Origin: Blastochloris viridis
Lineage (GTDB): Bacteria > Pseudomonadota > Alphaproteobacteria > Rhizobiales > Xanthobacteraceae
Assembly: GCF_001402875.1 (NCBI RefSeq)
Contig: NZ_CP012946.1
Span: 3,512,001 to 3,576,000, forward strand
Length of the DNA stretch: 64,000 nt
Reading direction: 5' to 3'
The notes below the pieces were generated by a model. The model was not told the DNA's origin, did not search any database, and was given only the letters and a program-made list of their open reading frames with translations. Both the position numbers and the translations under genes were made by a program. Positions 45,080 through 53,747 of the stretch are shown here, piece after piece. Each line of letters starts with the position of its first letter. The stretch's first letter is position 1.

Positions 45080-48000
45080 CAGCGCGCCTCCGCCGGCACC
45101 ACCACGGCCAGGGTCTGGCCCAGCGCCACCGCCCGCGCCTCCGCGCACCGCAGCTCCGCCACCACGCCGGAAATCGGCGCCGCCACGGTGATTTCCATCT
45201 TCATGCTCTCCACCACCACCAAGATGTCGCCGGCCTCGACGCTCTGGCCGGGCGTCACCGCGATCTTCCACACGCTGCCGGGCACCGGCGATGCCGCCGG
45301 AACGCCGCCGGGCGGCAGCGGATCGTCGCCGCCGTCATCGACGATATCCGGCAGTTCGGCGTCATAGCCGCTCTGTCCCGCGGCCTCCCAGCGGACGCGC
45401 TCCTGGTCGAACGCCTGCTGCTGGCGCCGCTTGACGGCGTCGATCCCGTCGCGGTTGTCGGCCAGGAAGCGGCGATAATCGGCGAGGCGGAAGGTGCCGT
45501 GCTCGATCTTGAGCCGTGCCTTGCCGCGCGGGAAATCGGCGCGGAAGGCGAGCAGCTCCGCCGCGCTGACCTCGACGAAGCGGATCTGGTCGAAGAAGCG
45601 CAGCAGCCACGGCTTGCCGGGCTCGAAGGCGTCGGTCGCCTTGAAGCTGTTCCACATCTGGCAGGTGCGGCCGACGAACTGATAGCCGCCCGGTCCCTCC
45701 ATGCCGTAGACGCACAGATAGGCGCCGCCGATCCCGACCGCGTTCTCCGGCGTCCAGGTGCGCGCCGGATTGTACTTGGTGGTGACGAGGCGGTGGCGCG
45801 GGTCGATCGGCGTCGCCACCGGCGCGCCGAGATAGACGTCGCCGAGGCCGAGTACCAGATAGCTCGCCTCGAACACGATGCGCTTGACGTCGTCGATGCT
45901 GGCAAGGCCGTTGATGCGGCGAATGAACTCGATATTGCTCGGACACCACGGCGCGTCCGCCCGCACCGACTGCATGTATTTGCGAATGGCGAGCTGGGTC
46001 GCCTCATCGTCCCACGACAGCGGCAGGTGAACGATGCGGGTCGGCACCTCGATGTCGCAGGTGGCGGGCAGCGACGCCTCGGTGCGGCGCAGGATCTCGA
46101 GCAGTTGGGGCAGCGGCAGCGCGCGGCTGTCGTAATGGATCTGCAGCGAGCGGATGCCCGGCGTCATCTCGACGATGCCGGCCGGCGACACCGCCTGGAG
46201 TGCCGTCATCAGCGCGTGGACACGGAACCTCAGCTCGAGATCGAGCACCAGCGGGCCGTATTCGACCAGCAGATATTTGTCGCCGGCGCGGCGGTAGACC
46301 ACACGCGGGCGCTCGTCCGCCGCCGCGATCTCGCCGACGACGGCGTCGTCCGGCCCGCAATCGGCCGCGAGCCAAAGCGGATCGAACGGCACCGGCGCGA
46401 AGCTGGCGATCTCGGCCTCCTGCCTCGCCTCCAGCGCCGCGGCCTCGGCCGGCGTCAGGCGGCAAAAGCGCACGCGGTCGCCCGGCCGGAGCTGGCCGAT
46501 CTTCCACAGCTCGGCCTTGACGATGGTGGCCGGGCAAACGAAGCCGCCGAGGCTCGGCCCGTCGGGCCCCAGGATCACCGGCATGTCGCCAGTGAAGTCG
46601 ATGGTGCCGATGGCATAGGCGTTGTCGTGGATATTGCTGGGGTGCAGGCCGGCCTCGCCGCCGTCGCTGCGCGCCCAGGTCGGCCGCGGGCCGATCAGGC
46701 GCACGCCGGTGCGGCTGGAGTTGTAGTGAACCTCCCACGACGCGGCGAACAACGTCGCGATGTCGTCCTCGGTGAAGAAGTCCGGCGCGCCGTGCGGGCC
46801 GTACAGCACGCCGATGTCCCAGTCGCGGGTGAGCGGCGGCACCAGCGACGCCGGCACCGCGCAGGGCGCGGTCTCGCTCGCATCGCCAAGATGCAGCACG
46901 TCGCCGGCCGTCAGCGCCCGGCCGGCCGGGCCGCCGAACCCGCCGAGCGTGAAGGTGGCCTTCGCGCCGAGATAATCCGGCACGTCGAGGCCGCCGCGCA
47001 CGGCGAGATAGGCCCGGCAGCCGGCGCCGGTGGCGGCGCCGAGCCGCAGCACCTGCCCGGCGCCGACCTCGACCGGGCGCAGCAATGGCAGCGCCACGCC
47101 GTCGAGCTGCGCATCCATGTCGGCGCCGGCAAGGCAGATCAGCGCGGGCGCGTTGAACCGCAGCGTCGGCCCGGACATGGTGATCTCGAGCGCGGCCGCG
47201 CCGGCGTCGTTGCCGACGGCACGGTTGGCGAGGCGGAACGACAGATGGTCCATCGGCCCGGACGGCGGCACGCCGACGTCCCAATAGCCGACGCGGCCGG
47301 GATAGTCCTGCACCGTGGTCTGGGTGCCGGCGGCGATCACCTCGATCGTTCGCGGCCGGAACGCAAACGCCGCGAGCGAGCGCGTCGTGATGTGGCCGCC
47401 GGCGAACTCATCGCCCGCCACCACCGCGCGCAGATAATCGAGATTGGTCTCGATGCCGCCCACCTCGGTCGCCGCCAGCGCGGCGCCGAGCCTTTCAACC
47501 GCGTCGTCACGGTCGGATCCGGTGACGATGATCTTGGCGATCATCGGGTCGTAGTAGGGCGACACCTCGATGCCGGGCTCGACCCAGGTTTCGATGCGGG
47601 CGCCGTCCGGCCAGCGCAGGTGGGTGAGCAGTCCGGACGACGGCCGGAACTCGCGCGCCGGATCCTCGGCGTAGAGCCGGACCTGGATCGCGGCGCCGCG
47701 CGCGGGCGGTACCGCGCCGAGCGGCAGCGGCTCGCCGGCGGCCTGGCGGATCATCCACTCGACGAGGTCGATGCCGGTCGCCTGCTCGGTGACGCCGTGC
47801 TCGACCTGGAGCCGGGTGTTGACTTCGAGGAAGTGGAACGCGCCGCTGTCAGTGTCGTAGAGAAACTCCACCGTGCCGGCATTGGCATAGTTCACCGTGC
47901 GGCCGAGCCGTTCGGCGGTGTCGAACAGCGCGCGGCGCAGCTCATCGCCGATGCCCGGCGCCGGGGTTTCTTCGATGACCTTCTGATTGCGGCGCTGGGC

Positions 48001-48687
48001 CGAGCAGTCGCGCTCGCCGAGCGCCACCACCTCGCCCTGGCCGTCGCCGAAGATCTGCACCTCGATGTGGCGGCCGCGCTCGACGAACTTTTCGACAAAC
48101 AGCCCGGCATTGTTGAAGTTGTTGCGGGCGAGGCGCTGGACGCGCTCGAACAGCGGTTCGAGCTCGTCCTCGCTGCGGCACAGCGTGAGGCCGATGCCGC
48201 CGCCGCCGGCGGTGCTCTTCAGCATCACCGGGTAGCCGATGCGGCCGGCCTCGGCCTTGGCGTGATCGACGTCGGCGAGAAGATCGGAGCCCGGCGCCAG
48301 CGGCACGCCCGCCGCCTGGGCGAGCTGGCGCGCGGTGTGCTTGAGGCCAAACGCCCGCATGTGCTCGGGCCGCGGGCCGATGAAGGCGATGCCGAGCGCG
48401 GCGCAGGCCTCGGCGAACTCGGGATTCTCCGACAGGAAGCCGTAGCCGGGGTGGATCGCCTGCGCCTTGGTGCGCAATGCGGCTTCGAGTATGACGTCCG
48501 CCCGCAGATAGCTCTGCGCGGCGGGCGCGGGGCCGATGCACACCGCCTCGTCGGCCGCCGCGACGTGCAGTGAATGGCGGTCGGCTTCCGAATAGACCGC
48601 GACGGAGGCAATGCCCATGCGCCGCAGCGTGCGGATGACGCGGCAGGCGATGGCGCCGCGATTGGCGATCAGAACCTTGGCAAACAT
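45079..48687 (-). CDS. Biotin-dependent urea/guanidine carboxylase
   Basis: This 1202-residue biotin enzyme of the urea-amidolyase carboxylase type has three parts. An ATP-grasp biotin carboxylase (about 1-450) shows [30 protein letters not shown] and [14 protein letters not shown]. The carboxyltransferase is made of KipA-like (about 455-780, [24 protein letters not shown]) and KipI-like (about 800-1040, [11 protein letters not shown]) halves. The C-terminal biotinyl domain carries the ESMKME motif (Lys near 1163). Enzymes of this family under ykkC control have been shown to prefer guanidine, forming carboxyguanidine. Guanidine is therefore the likely substrate, although urea cannot be excluded by eye. 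Confidence 0.9.
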   Translation of the reverse strand: MFAKVLIANRGAIACRVIRTLRRMGIASVAVYSEADRHSLHVAAADEAVCIGPAPAAQSYLRADVILEAALRTKAQAIHPGYGFLSENPEFAEACAALGIAFIGPRPEHMRAFGLKHTARQLAQAAGVPLAPGSDLLADVDHAKAEAGRIGYPVMLKSTAGGGGIGLTLCRSEDELEPLFERVQRLARNNFNNAGLFVEKFVERGRHIEVQIFGDGQGEVVALGERDCSAQRRNQKVIEETPAPGIGDELRRALFDTAERLGRTVNYANAGTVEFLYDTDSGAFHFLEVNTRLQVEHGVTEQATGIDLVEWMIRQAAGEPLPLGAVPPARGAAIQVRLYAEDPAREFRPSSGLLTHLRWPDGARIETWVEPGIEVSPYYDPMIAKIIVTGSDRDDAVERLGAALAATEVGGIETNLDYLRAVVAGDEFAGGHITTRSLAAFAFRPRTIEVIAAGTQTTVQDYPGRVGYWDVGVPPSGPMDHLSFRLANRAVGNDAGAAALEITMSGPTLRFNAPALICLAGADMDAQLDGVALPLLRPVEVGAGQVLRLGAATGAGCRAYLAVRGGLDVPDYLGAKATFTLGGFGGPAGRALTAGDVLHLGDASETAPCAVPASLVPPLTRDWDIGVLYGPHGAPDFFTEDDIATLFAASWEVHYNSSRTGVRLIGPRPTWARSDGGEAGLHPSNIHDNAYAIGTIDFTGDMPVILGPDGPSLGGFVCPATIVKAELWKIGQLRPGDRVRFCRLTPAEAAALEARQEAEIASFAPVPFDPLWLAADCGPDDAVVGEIAAADERPRVVYRRAGDKYLLVEYGPLVLDLELRFRVHALMTALQAVSPAGIVEMTPGIRSLQIHYDSRALPLPQLLEILRRTEASLPATCDIEVPTRIVHLPLSWDDEATQLAIRKYMQSVRADAPWCPSNIEFIRRINGLASIDDVKRIVFEASYLVLGLGDVYLGAPVATPIDPRHRLVTTKYNPARTWTPENAVGIGGAYLCVYGMEGPGGYQFVGRTCQMWNSFKATDAFEPGKPWLLRFFDQIRFVEVSAAELLAFRADFPRGKARLKIEHGTFRLADYRRFLADNRDGIDAVKRRQQQAFDQERVRWEAAGQSGYDAELPDIVDDGGDDPLPPGGVPAASPVPGSVWKIAVTPGQSVEAGDILVVVESMKMEITVAAPISGVVAELRCAEARAVALGQTLAVVVPAEAR

Positions 48688-48690
48688 GCG

Positions 48691-49338
48691 TCAGGCTCCC
48701 TCGCCCCAGATCAGCAGTTCGATCGGCGTCGGATTGTAGGCGTTGCAGGGATTGTTGAGCTGGGGGCAGTTGGAGATCAGCACCAGCAGGTCCATCGCCG
48801 CCACCATCTCGACGTACTTGCCCGGCCCCGACACACCGTCGGCGAAGGTGAGGCCGCCATCTTCGGTGATCGGCACATTCATGAAGAAGTTGATGTTGTG
48901 GCCGATGTCGCGCTTGGTCAGGCCGAAGTGGTCATGTTCGGCCAGCGCCAGCAGGTAGGAATCGCGGCAGGCGTGCATGGTCTTCTTTTCGAGCGCGTAG
49001 CGCACGGTGTTGGATTCCGTGGCGCAGGCGCCGCCCAGCGTGTCGTGGCGGCCGACTGTATCGGCGGTGATGGTCGCCATCACGTTGCCGTCGGTCGACA
49101 GCAGCTTGGAGCCGACGCCGAGATAGACATTGGCCTGGGCGCGGATGGTGTCGGTCGCCGAATAGCGCTCGAACGGATCTCCGGCGTTGTAGAACAGCGT
49201 GTCGGCGGCCTGGTTGCCGTCGACGTCGACGATGCGGAACGTCTGGCCGGTCTTGACCTCGTGCAGCCAGTAGTCGCCGGCGGGAACGACGGCGCGATGG
49301 AGCGCGGCGGCGACGGCCAGCGTGCTTTCCTTCAGCAT
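48691..49338 (-). CDS. DUF1989 protein, carboxyguanidine deiminase subunit (UAAP1 type)
   Basis: This 215-residue DUF1989 protein was formerly called urea carboxylase-associated protein 1. It shows [60 protein letters not shown] and [12 protein letters not shown], with conserved Cys/His/Asp residues that may hold zinc. In characterised guanidine operons the two DUF1989 proteins form the CgdAB carboxyguanidine deiminase, which yields allophanate. ATG 49338 follows GAGAGGG. The gene ends three bases before the carboxylase start and 13 nt after its partner. Confidence 0.88.
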   Translation of the reverse strand: MLKESTLAVAAALHRAVVPAGDYWLHEVKTGQTFRIVDVDGNQAADTLFYNAGDPFERYSATDTIRAQANVYLGVGSKLLSTDGNVMATITADTVGRHDTLGGACATESNTVRYALEKKTMHACRDSYLLALAEHDHFGLTKRDIGHNINFFMNVPITEDGGLTFADGVSGPGKYVEMVAAMDLLVLISNCPQLNNPCNAYNPTPIELLIWGEGA

Positions 49339-49351
49339 GTTGCGGGCCCTC

Positions 49352-50068
49352 TCAGCCGAACAGGTGGTAAAGACGGTTGTTCTCAAGGCCCCGGCGGTTT
49401 TCCGGGCAGGCATTGAGGCAGACGTCGTCGTCCGTCATCGGCTGGGCACGGCGGAACTGATAGCGCACCGCCGCGCGCGGGTAGGCTGCCGCAGGGTTCA
49501 GCGGGTGCGGGCAGGTGTGCAGCAGCACCAGGGTGTCCATCTCGAAGCGGAGATCGACGTGATCGCCGGCGTTCGAGTTGGCGGCGTCGAACGTCATGGC
49601 GCCGTCGTCGGCGACCGCCACCTTCGAGAACCAGTTGACGTTGGCGGCGAGGTCGCGGCGGCCCAGACCGTATTTGCCGCCCTCGACCAGAAAGCTGTCG
49701 TGGCCGTTCAACTGCCAGTCGTTGCGGCAGGCCTGATAGGTCTTGGTGCCCCAGCGCGCCGCCACCATGGCGCGGGTGGTGTTGCCGCACACGGTGTCGT
49801 GCCAGCCGACGCTATCGGCGATGATCGAGCAGAACACCCGGCCCATGTCGGAGTAGAGGCAGTTGCCGCTCGTGAGCTTGAAGGTGTGCTGGCATTTCAG
49901 CGTGTCGGGCGCGTTGTAGCGCTCCAACAGGTTGGCGGGATTGTAGAACAGCATCCCGACATTGGCGCCGCCGTCACGGTCGATCAGGCGCAGAACGGTG
50001 CCGCGCCGGACGGTGAAGGACCAGTGGCTGCCGCCGGGCAGCACGTCCTCATACAGAAGTTCGGTCAT
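49352..50068 (-). CDS. DUF1989 protein, carboxyguanidine deiminase subunit (UAAP2 type)
   Basis: This 238-residue partner of the preceding DUF1989 protein is of the former urea carboxylase-associated protein 2 type. Family landmarks are [66 protein letters not shown] and [22 protein letters not shown]. Together the pair should convert carboxyguanidine to allophanate and ammonia. ATG 50068 is preceded by GGAGAG; the start overlaps the ATPase gene's last codons by about 20 nt. Confidence 0.88.
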   Translation of the reverse strand: MTELLYEDVLPGGSHWSFTVRRGTVLRLIDRDGGANVGMLFYNPANLLERYNAPDTLKCQHTFKLTSGNCLYSDMGRVFCSIIADSVGWHDTVCGNTTRAMVAARWGTKTYQACRNDWQLNGHDSFLVEGGKYGLGRRDLAANVNWFSKVAVADDGAMTFDAANSNAGDHVDLRFEMDTLVLLHTCPHPLNPAAAYPRAAVRYQFRRAQPMTDDDVCLNACPENRRGLENNRLYHLFG

Positions 50069-50924
50069 GCGAATCTCTCCGCTTGCGCCGGGTCGTCCCG
50101 GCAAAATCGAAGAGCCTGGCCCAGGGTCGTCCCCGGGTGGCGCCCTCTTCGTCGACCGACGCTGCGAGGGCGGGCAGTTTTCCGACGATCTCGGCGCGTT
50201 CGGCCTTGTCGTCGAGCGGGAGGTCGAATTTCACCGTGGCACCATAGGCTTCCGGCGCCTGCGGGTCGTGCCGCACCTTGTCGAAGGCCAGCACCCGCGT
50301 TGCCAGCGAGAAGCCTTCCTTCAGGTCGTGGGTGACCATGAACACGGTCATGCGCTCGGCCCGCCACAGCTCGCGCACCAGCGCGTACATCTGGTTCTTG
50401 GTGCCGGGATCGAGCGCGCCGAACGGCTCGTCCATCAAGAGGATGCGCGGCTTGCGCACCAGCGCCTGGGCGATCGAGAGCCGCTGCTGCATGCCGCCGG
50501 ACAGCTCGCCTGGATATTTCGCCCGCGCCGCGCCGAGCCCGACGCGGTCGATGACGTCGGCGACCTCCTCCAGCGCCCGGCGCTTGCTGGCGCCGAACAG
50601 CCGCCCGGTCAGCGGCGCGCGGGCGAATTCGAGGCCCAGCACCACGTTCCCCTCCACGGTGAGATGGGGGAACACCGAATAGCGCTGGAACACCACGCCG
50701 CGGTCGGGCCGCGGCTCGCGCGGCAACGGCTTGCCGTCGACGGTGATGGCGCCGCGCGAGGGCTGCTCCATCGCCAGCAGCAGGCGGAGGAAGGTGGTCT
50801 TGCCGCAGCCCGACGGCCCGACCAGCGCGCAGAACTCGCCGGACGGAATGTCGAGATTGATGCGCTCCAGCACCACCTGGTCGCCGTACTGCATCCACAC
50901 ATCGCGTACCCGCACGGTGCTCAT
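50049..50924 (-). CDS. ABC transporter ATPase (NitT/TauT type)
   Basis: This 291-residue nucleotide-binding subunit has Walker A GPSGCGKTT, signature LSGGMQQR, Walker B ILLMDEPFGALD and H-loop VTHD. It resembles SsuB/TauB/NrtD transporters. A C-terminal extension of about 70 residues beyond the core (DLPLDDKAERAEIVGKLPAL...) is longer than in SsuB. The ATG overlaps the permease stop (ATGA). Within the riboswitch operon it probably drives uptake of guanidine or a guanidine-yielding nitrogen compound. Confidence 0.9.
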   Translation of the reverse strand: MSTVRVRDVWMQYGDQVVLERINLDIPSGEFCALVGPSGCGKTTFLRLLLAMEQPSRGAITVDGKPLPREPRPDRGVVFQRYSVFPHLTVEGNVVLGLEFARAPLTGRLFGASKRRALEEVADVIDRVGLGAARAKYPGELSGGMQQRLSIAQALVRKPRILLMDEPFGALDPGTKNQMYALVRELWRAERMTVFMVTHDLKEGFSLATRVLAFDKVRHDPQAPEAYGATVKFDLPLDDKAERAEIVGKLPALAASVDEEGATRGRPWARLFDFAGTTRRKRRDSHDRTSV

Positions 50925-51742
50925 GCCGCCCCCCGCGTCAGCCAGGGCGAGATGCGCCGGTTCAGCGTGCGCAAGCCCCAGTCCATCAGGAAGGCCAGCA
51001 GCGTGATCCAGGCGACGTAGGGCAGGATGACGTCCATGGCGAGATAACGCCGCACCAGGAAGATGCGGTAGCCCAACCCGTCCTGCGCGGCGATCGCCTC
51101 CGCCGAGATCAGGAACAGCCATGCCGGCCCGAGCGACAGCCGCAGCGCGTCGATCAACTTCGGCAGCATGGTCGGCAGCACCAGGCGGGTGACGATCTGC
51201 CAGGTCGAGGCGCCGAGCGTCTGCGCCTTGATGATCAGCTCGGCCGGAATTGCCTCGACCCGCATGGCGAGGTCGCGGACCAGGAACGGCGCGACGCCGA
51301 CGACGATCAGCACCACTTTCGACAGCTCGCCGAGGCCGAACGAGATGAACAGGATCGGCAGCAGCGCCATCGGCGGGATCAGCGAGACCACGGCGATGGA
51401 CGGCGCCAGCCCGGCCCGGATGAAGGGCACCAGGCCGCTGCCGATGCCGACGACGAGGCCGATGGCGGCGGACACCGCGAGGCCGTAGCCGAGGCGGCTG
51501 AGGCTCGCGGCGCTGTCCGCCCACAGCAGGATCTGCCCGGTGCGCTGATCAAAGCTGAAGGCGAGACGGCCGACGGTGTCGGCGATGGTGGAAAGCGCCG
51601 GCAGCAGCTTGTCGTTGGGGTTCTCGGCCAGCCGGAGGGTCGAAAACACCAGGTACAACGCCAGCACGGCGAGGAAGGGCAGCGCGCCCCAGAACAGTGC
51701 GCTGCCCCGGCCGGGGCGCCGGTTGATGATGCGAAGGCCCAT
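50921..51742 (-). CDS. ABC transporter permease (NitT/TauT type)
   Basis: This 273-residue inner-membrane permease is related to SsuC/TauC. It has six predicted helices and the EAA-like coupling loop AELIIKAQTLGASTWQIVTRLVLPTMLPKLIDALRLSLGPAWLFLISAE. CAGGAGAG precedes the ATG at 51742. It lies 112 nt downstream of the binding-protein gene and overlaps the ATPase gene. Confidence 0.9.
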   Translation of the reverse strand: MGLRIINRRPGRGSALFWGALPFLAVLALYLVFSTLRLAENPNDKLLPALSTIADTVGRLAFSFDQRTGQILLWADSAASLSRLGYGLAVSAAIGLVVGIGSGLVPFIRAGLAPSIAVVSLIPPMALLPILFISFGLGELSKVVLIVVGVAPFLVRDLAMRVEAIPAELIIKAQTLGASTWQIVTRLVLPTMLPKLIDALRLSLGPAWLFLISAEAIAAQDGLGYRIFLVRRYLAMDVILPYVAWITLLAFLMDWGLRTLNRRISPWLTRGAA

Positions 51743-51854
51743 GTCGTGAGCTCTCCTGAAGCAGAGCGTGTTTGCGACGGCATCGTCGTCGGACCTTGGC
51801 GTCCGAGCGAGGATGGTGGTTTCGCAACACCGGCGCCGCGGTTTGCGCCGCGGG

Positions 51855-52925
51855 TCAGAGCTTGCCGTCGGCGGCGAGCTTCATGGCGTCGGCGTCGAAG
51901 CGCAGCTTGACGTTCGCCTTGTCGCCGAGGAACTCGCCGCTGGGGACGGCGATGCCGACCGCATCCTTGGTCTTGGCGCCCTCGCCGAGCAGGCCGTGCT
52001 CGAACGAGAAGCTGCGCACCAGCTCCATGGTCTTCGCCAACTGCGGCGAGGTGACGAACTCGGCCGCCTCGGCGGGCTTGAAGAACATGCGGGTGGTGGC
52101 GAGCTGGGCCTTGTAGCCGGCCAGATCGGTGCCCGAGGCCTTCGCCATATGGGTCAGCATCGCCTCGTCGCCGGCCGCCATCTTCTCCATCATCTCGTAC
52201 CAGGCGCCGACCAGCGCCTTGCCGAGCGCGGGGTTGTCCTTCAGCGTTGCGGTGTTGACGACCATGAGGTCGATGATCTCGCCGGGGATGTTCGAGGAGT
52301 CGAACACCTTTGTCGCGCCCTTGACCGCGGCGACCTCGGCGAGCTGCGGGTTCCAGGTCACCACCGCGGTGGAGTCGGACGAGGAGGTGAACACCGAGAC
52401 GATGTCGGCGTCGGAGGTGTTGACGACGGCGACGTCCTTCTCCGTCAGCTTCACGCTGTCGAGCGCGCGCGCCAGCAGGTAGTGCGACACCGACAGCTCG
52501 ACCAGGTTGATCTTCTCGCCCTTGAGGTCGGCGACGCTCTTGCCGGTCTTCAGCACGATGCCGTCATTGCCGTTGGAGAAGTCGCCGACGATGAGCGCGG
52601 TGGAGTCGACGCCACCGGCGGCGGGAATGGTCAGCGCGTCCATGTTGGTCATGACGCAGCCGTCGAAGCCGCCGGCGGTGTACTGGTTGATGGACTCGAC
52701 GTAGTCGTTGATCTGCACGATCTCGACATTGATGCCGAACTTGTCGGCCCATTTCTTCATCAGGCCGGTATCGGCGGCGTAGCCCCACGGCATCCAGCCG
52801 GCATAGATCGACCAGGCGATCTTGAAGCTGGTCTTTTCGGCGGCGGCCGCGGGCGAACAGGCGATGGCGGTCGCAGCGGCCAGCCCCAGGACGAGGCCGC
52901 AAAGTCGCTTGAATGAGACGGTCAT
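51855..52925 (-). CDS. ABC transporter substrate-binding protein (NitT/TauT type)
   Basis: This 356-residue periplasmic binding protein has a Sec signal peptide (LCGLVLGLAAATAIACSPAAAA, then EKTSF). The body follows the SsuA/NMT1 pattern: FKIAWSIYAGWMPWGYAADTGLMKKWADKFGINVEIVQINDYVESINQYTAGGFDGCVMTNMDAL. It is the first gene after the guanidine-I riboswitch, so its ligand is probably guanidine or a close derivative; that is inferred from context. GAGGG, three to seven bases before ATG 52925, is the ribosome-binding site caught in the switch helix described for the leader. Confidence 0.9.
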   Translation of the reverse strand: MTVSFKRLCGLVLGLAAATAIACSPAAAAEKTSFKIAWSIYAGWMPWGYAADTGLMKKWADKFGINVEIVQINDYVESINQYTAGGFDGCVMTNMDALTIPAAGGVDSTALIVGDFSNGNDGIVLKTGKSVADLKGEKINLVELSVSHYLLARALDSVKLTEKDVAVVNTSDADIVSVFTSSSDSTAVVTWNPQLAEVAAVKGATKVFDSSNIPGEIIDLMVVNTATLKDNPALGKALVGAWYEMMEKMAAGDEAMLTHMAKASGTDLAGYKAQLATTRMFFKPAEAAEFVTSPQLAKTMELVRSFSFEHGLLGEGAKTKDAVGIAVPSGEFLGDKANVKLRFDADAMKLAADGKL

Positions 52926-53048
52926 TGAACCCTCGCGATTGGATCTCACGCATCGTTCGCGAGGAGATCCGAATCGGGAGGCCCATCGAGCGGGTGCACG
53001 GGCAGAGACCTCGCCTTGAGAATCCGAAGCTTCTCGCGGTGGATCTCC
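52926..53048 (-). promoter_or_regulatory. Riboswitch expression platform with mutually exclusive helices
   Basis: Strand 0 (GGAGATCC, 53041-53048) is the 3' side of aptamer P1. Strand 1 (GGATCTCC, 52963-52970) can pair with strand 0 or with strand 1' (GAGATCC, 52941-52947). Strand 2 (CCTCGCGA, 52957-52964) can pair with strand 2' (TCGCGAGG, 52931-52938), which contains the GAGG of the ribosome-binding site. Helices 1:1' and 2:2' cannot coexist. Predicted: without ligand 0:1 and 2:2' form and translation is off; with guanidine, 1:1' forms and it is on. Confidence 0.65.
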
Positions 53049-53140
53049 CGGGCTTTTATCCCGCCGTGGCTCCGCCCCTTGCGGGGCGGGAGTGCATCTC
53101 TCGGACCAGCGCCGCGGCAGCGGCCGGAACCCTAGATGCG
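53041..53140 (-). promoter_or_regulatory. Guanidine-I riboswitch (ykkC motif)
   Basis: The minus strand carries the conserved ykkC aptamer elements in order: CTAGGGTTCCG, CTGGTCCGAGAGA, an ACGG element, and GGGATAAAAGCCCGGGAGA. A P1 stem can form between GCATCT (53139-53134) and AGATCC at the 3' end. This aptamer binds guanidinium and turns on detoxification and degradation genes. It lies about 115 nt upstream of the binding-protein start and controls the whole operon down to sugE. Confidence 0.93.
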
Positions 53141-53340
53141 TTATGACGTCGTTAGAGCAGATTTCGTGCCAGAAAAAAACCCTGCCCGTATCGGGCTGCA
53201 CCCGGCGCGGCGCCGCCGCCGCGGGCAGTTTCCGGGCAGGGTGCGCACATTTTAGGCAGGTCGCCGCCGGTAGCGGTCACGCTTCGGTCCGCCGCCATCC
53301 AAAGACGCGGAGCCGGGCCCGGTTGGACCACGTTCTGACG

Positions 53341-53457
53341 TTAGGTGACGTCCAGGGCCCAGAGCCGGCCCGGTGCCGGAGCGCCGAAGACCCGGTTGAC
53401 GTGGTGAGCGGGCACGGTCGTCCGCACCGGCTTGCCGCGGATCGCTGGACCGGTCCG
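53341..53457 (-). pseudogene. IS3-family transposase fragment
   Basis: A 38-codon minus-strand frame reads RGKPVRTTVP...HVNRVFGAPAPGRLWALDVT then stop. IS3-type OrfB transposases carry RGK-x-RTTVP, then VNR-F-a-aPN-LWV-DFTYV, at the start of the DDE domain. The first catalytic Asp is kept, but the frame ends exactly there and the rest of the element is absent. It abuts the DUF2269 fragment. The assignment is from the recalled family signature. Confidence 0.6.
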
Positions 53458-53548
53458 CAAATGCTTTCCAGAATGCGGTGATAGTGACGCGACCGAGCAG
53501 AACCACGGCACCAAGAATATGCAGAGATTTCAGAGCGTCATAAAGCAT
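53441..53548 (-). pseudogene. DUF2269 membrane protein fragment
   Basis: MLYDALKSLHILGAVVLLG then ITAFWKAFADRSSDPR matches the start of DUF2269 integral membrane proteins (about 150 residues). After about 36 residues the similarity is lost in low-complexity Arg/Pro-rich translation, where the IS3-type fragment begins in another frame. It is a 5' stub, presumably cut by the insertion. Confidence 0.55.
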
Positions 53549-53747
53549 GCGTTGAAAGGATCTCTCGGATAGATTATCAAAAAAGGAAATCTTCGGAGCA
53601 CTCTAACAAGTATGGCCGTGGAGTGCGCATTGGCAATGCCAATCCGGGTGTTGCTGGACCGAGTGCATGCCGGTTGAGCGAGCCTCGCTTCGGAGTGGGG
53701 CAGCGCGGTCGACCGCGCGGCAGTGGCGCAGCCCATGGACTGGCTCG

